Assembly (NCBI RefSeq): GCF_020882245.1
Contig: NC_083597.1
Location: 10,884,581-10,948,580, forward strand
Reading direction: 5' to 3'
Length of the DNA: 64,000 nucleotides
From: Rhopalosiphum padi
Lineage: Eukaryota > Arthropoda > Insecta > Hemiptera > Aphididae
In this document: piece by piece, positions 61,239 to 64,000 of the stretch
How the letters are laid out: every line of letters begins with the position of its first letter
Position numbering within the stretch: the first letter of the stretch is position 1
Made by a program: the position numbers and the translations under genes
Notes under the pieces: generated by a model
Database searches by the model: none
What the model saw: only the letters and a program-made list of their open reading frames with translations
What the model was told of the DNA's origin: nothing

Positions 61239-61676
61239 TGTTTTTATTACACAATAATAATTTAAGGTTAAAGTTAACCAGGTCGAAATACTTATACAAA
61301 ACAATAATATTATGGTGTCTAATTAATAAATAATAAGGGACTTAAAATGCGTACATTATTATATTTTACTATAATACGTAGACGTAATGGTAGTAATGTA
61401 ATTTTCATAGTATTTAAATTAATATATTAAGGCCGTTTTTAATGTACTACGCGCATACAGTATTACTAATCTATTACTATAGTAATATAAATTAAACAGC
61501 CTTCGTTAAGAACCGTTTTTCGTATGCAATAATTTATAGTACAATATAGTTACCTATATACTTATTGAATTATTTAACATTTTTTTCTAAGTACTTATGT
61601 CCATGTTTTCGTTTCGTTTTGACTAAAATTCCAATGAAGCGAACTTTAACAGTTTGCAGTTGTGTATCATTTTCAG
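61239..61676. other. AT-rich gap
   Basis: AT-rich sequence between two exon-like frames. It contains an AATAAA at about 61325 and nothing else recognisable. Confidence 0.5.
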
Positions 61677-61799
61677 TTTGGAATGTGGTTTACGACTAAT
61701 GTTGAACATAAAAATCTACATCCTAATTCTTCAACTGGAGCTGTCACTTTAGATGTACCTTTAAATATTTTGTACGCTCATAAACCTCTACTTGCATAA
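61677..61799 (+). CDS. Possible last exon, unknown protein
   Basis: After an acceptor-like TGTATCATTTTCAG, a 40-codon frame reads FGMWFTTNVEHKNLHPNSST, then GAVTLDVPLNILYAHKPLLA, and stops at TAA 61797-61799. The residue mix (Pro, His, Trp, Asp, Val) is unlike its surroundings. It lies about 440 bp from the similar candidate at 61104 on the same strand, but that one has an in-frame stop, so they are not simply consecutive exons. No family is recognised. Confidence 0.22.
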   Translation, partial: FGMWFTTNVEHKNLHPNSSTGAVTLDVPLNILYAHKPLLA

Positions 61800-62599
61800 T
61801 ATAGAGGTTATCCTTTTTTGAAATGTTTTTTATACAAATCGTTTCTTCTATTGTGATGATATTATAAGGTTATTAAAAATTTGAATTCATATGATATATT
61901 CTATTTAGCTGTATTCAAAATGGCTTTAATAAGTTTATCAATTACTTTAAAACGAGTTTTCATCTGTAATCGTGTCGATTAATATGACTGAATTTATTAA
62001 TGTATGAATAATAAAATAATATTTTTATTACCTTTAAATTTTGTGTACCTTTACATAAGCGCCATTTTGTATCGTATAACTCATGTAAAATATATATAAT
62101 AATTACTTAGGTAGTTAGGTGCAATACCGTTAAGAGTAATCTTTCTGCTTTGCTTTGGAGATAAATTGTAAGTTTAGTAGTTAACTTTCACAACATTTTA
62201 AAACTTGAATGATTTTATCATCTTCTTAAATTGTAATTCAAAATAAATATAATATTTATATATATTGTATATTATGTAATGGATTTTATATTATATTTCT
62301 ATATTTTATTTTGTTTTTTCAACTACGATACAATATGTGGTAAATAATTTATTATAGGTATACATGATTACGATAACATGTATACGTCCGCGGTAGTCGA
62401 TTATATTACCATTATAACATAGGATTATTATTGACCGCTGCCCGCCGCACTATATACAGATCGCCTGAAATCAGAATTTTATACGTACATTTAAAACCAC
62501 AAACTATCACAACGCATGTGGTAAAATTATCATTGAAGTGGCTATTTAATGTTTTATAATAATATATTGTTATAAAAACAGAATTTATTGCGAATAATC
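61800..62599. other. AT-rich gene-free stretch
   Basis: AT-rich. A donor-like AAATT|GTAAGT at about 62168 closes a 49-bp frame beginning after TTAG at 62118. This is too weak to call as an exon. No other feature. Confidence 0.45.
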
Positions 62600-62870
62600 T
62601 AGCTACCCCTCCGTGCAGGCAGCAATTGTTTACGTAATAATATATCATACGCGCTGCGGGTTCCGATTTGGTCAGGTGCACTCAATGCGTAATGTAGCAT
62701 ATTATACAGACACACGCAGTATGCATTAAAATATTATTATTATTTTATTATGCACTGCGGGCATTGCATTCGAATAACCGCCAAACTGAAATTACCGCGT
62801 CGAAAGCAGTTTCATTAACCGCGCTGGTAACCCGAACTTATTCTGCGGCGCAGCATGATAATAATTTAAT
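62600..62870. other. CpG-richer patch
   Basis: Moderate CpG enrichment. The minus frame at 62412-62681 and short plus frames near 62750 show no domains. It could be regulatory. Confidence 0.3.
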
Positions 62871-63399
62871 GTTGTATTGCACAAATATACGGTACATATA
62901 ATATAGACAATAATTATGATTATTATTATCATTGCCGGTGTATACCGTTGCAACGAATTAATGATTGATCGTCATCGGATACGCGTCAAAATAATTATAA
63001 TAATATAATATTATCTTAATTCTTATTATACATTATTATCGTGCTGAATCAATATTATTACCATGTATATAATATTACGTACAATCTATTATGTTAATAA
63101 ACGCTGTTGTGTGTATGTGTGTGTGTGTATATCAGCGAGCCAAGTCTAATGCACTCGTGGTTCTAAACTTTATAGTAAAATATTTGGATAATATTAGTAC
63201 ATTACTATATCCTTGATGTGCACTTCATACTAAGTTAATTATTTATATATATTTCGAATTTCAAAGAGGGGCTGAGATTTGTTAGCTCACGAAAAACGAA
63301 TATTATTTTGTTTGTATAGTGTTGCCATTGGTTACGCAAAATAAAAATCTTATTATAATTGGATATAATTACCGACGTGTATATTTTGTAATTGGTCAA
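62871..63399. other. AT-rich stretch with (TG)n
   Basis: A (TG)n-like run at about 63110-63129. Otherwise featureless. Confidence 0.5.
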
Positions 63400-64000
63400 A
63401 ACCATTCAAACGCACCCGTTAAAAAAAATTGCAGTTTACACTTAACGGAGTTCGAGACGGGGCGAATTCATTGGCATTATATTTAATTTTATGTCACGGG
63501 CAACTCCACTCGGGGGAATCAGCTAGTGTAATATTTATATAAAAACCGGCTGAAATCGGTGTGTATTAACGTCGGCCGTACTTGCGTGCAAATAGCAATA
63601 CACCGCACACTCGAATCCGACGGCCCACTTGTATGCGGTCTAGACTACGCACAAGATGACGATAATATATTATACTCGTTCGTTACCGCCGCTGCTCCAG
63701 TTGCGCATATATGTATATATACACCATTATAGTGTATAATAATATAAATTACAATGACGATAAATACATCATCGTCACGACGTAAATGTCGTACATTATT
63801 ATTAGTCGGCGACTGGCGCGGCGGCAAAGGAATATGTTGACGTTCCGTAACTATTTAAACAGAGAAGTAGGTACTCGAGAAGAACGTATTATGTATACGG
63901 TTTTTTTTTCACGCCGTCCGAAACAGATTAAATCTTTTTATCGACACAAATAATTAACGACGATCGCCCGTCTTAAGTAAACAGCTTATTTAATGCGCGG
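63400..64000. promoter_or_regulatory. CpG-rich patch with TATA-like box
   Basis: CpG and overall complexity rise towards the window end. TTATATAAAAACCGGC at about 63535 is a good TATA-type core, followed by CpG-rich sequence (GTCGGCCGTAC, ATCCGACGGCCC), which would suit a plus-strand promoter and 5' leader. No coding exon is seen before the window ends. The minus frame at 63645-63827 has no domain. Direction and function are inferred only. Confidence 0.3.

Overview
The window looks like nuclear DNA of an aphid or close relative. It is strongly AT-rich, full of (TA)n, (CA)n and TAGGTA/TACCTA-type strings, and carries eroded Jockey/R1-like LINEs and short hAT-like and pogo-like (Tc1/mariner) inverted-repeat elements. 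Nothing bacterial, phage or organellar is visible: no operons, CRISPR arrays, rRNA operon or convincing tRNA. The assignment rests on sequence style and transposon types, so it is an inference.

No complete protein-coding gene can be called. The longest open frames (161, 152 and 140 codons) are low-complexity or overlap on both strands. The window is best read as intergenic or intronic. The securely recognisable coding sequence is transposon debris: a LINE C-terminal tail at about 6.4-6.6 kb, a LINE post-RNase-H tail at about 31.1-31.4 kb, a frameshifted LINE reverse transcriptase at 32.06-32.85 kb, and probable LINE 3' tails at 22.3 kb (minus) and 55.85-56.35 kb (plus).

The best-resolved features are non-autonomous DNA transposons bounded by inverted repeats and, in most cases, by target-site duplications. 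Five are hAT-like: 3475-3767, 8224-8374, 20474-20817, 34556-34809 and 43073-44242. The elements at 20474 and 43073 have perfect 8-bp duplications. Two are pogo-like with TA duplications: 38322-38484 and 45604-46083. Several single ends of the same families are scattered elsewhere.

The AT-rich background is broken by CpG- and GC-richer patches at about 5.7-6.2, 10.1, 18.9-19.5, 24.6-26.4, 33.45-33.96, 36.5-36.7, 40.4-40.9, 44.7-44.95, 54.2-55.3, 62.6-62.9 and 63.4-64.0 kb. These are the likeliest places for host promoters or exons. The best host exon candidate is a 31-codon signal-peptide-like first exon at 40414-40506 ending at a splice donor. A minus-strand coding-like tail at 34229-34366, next to a hairpin-rich block at 34035-34190, is the most interesting unexplained unit. 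Other exon-like frames are listed with low confidence, because frames of 40 codons arise often by chance in 64 kb.
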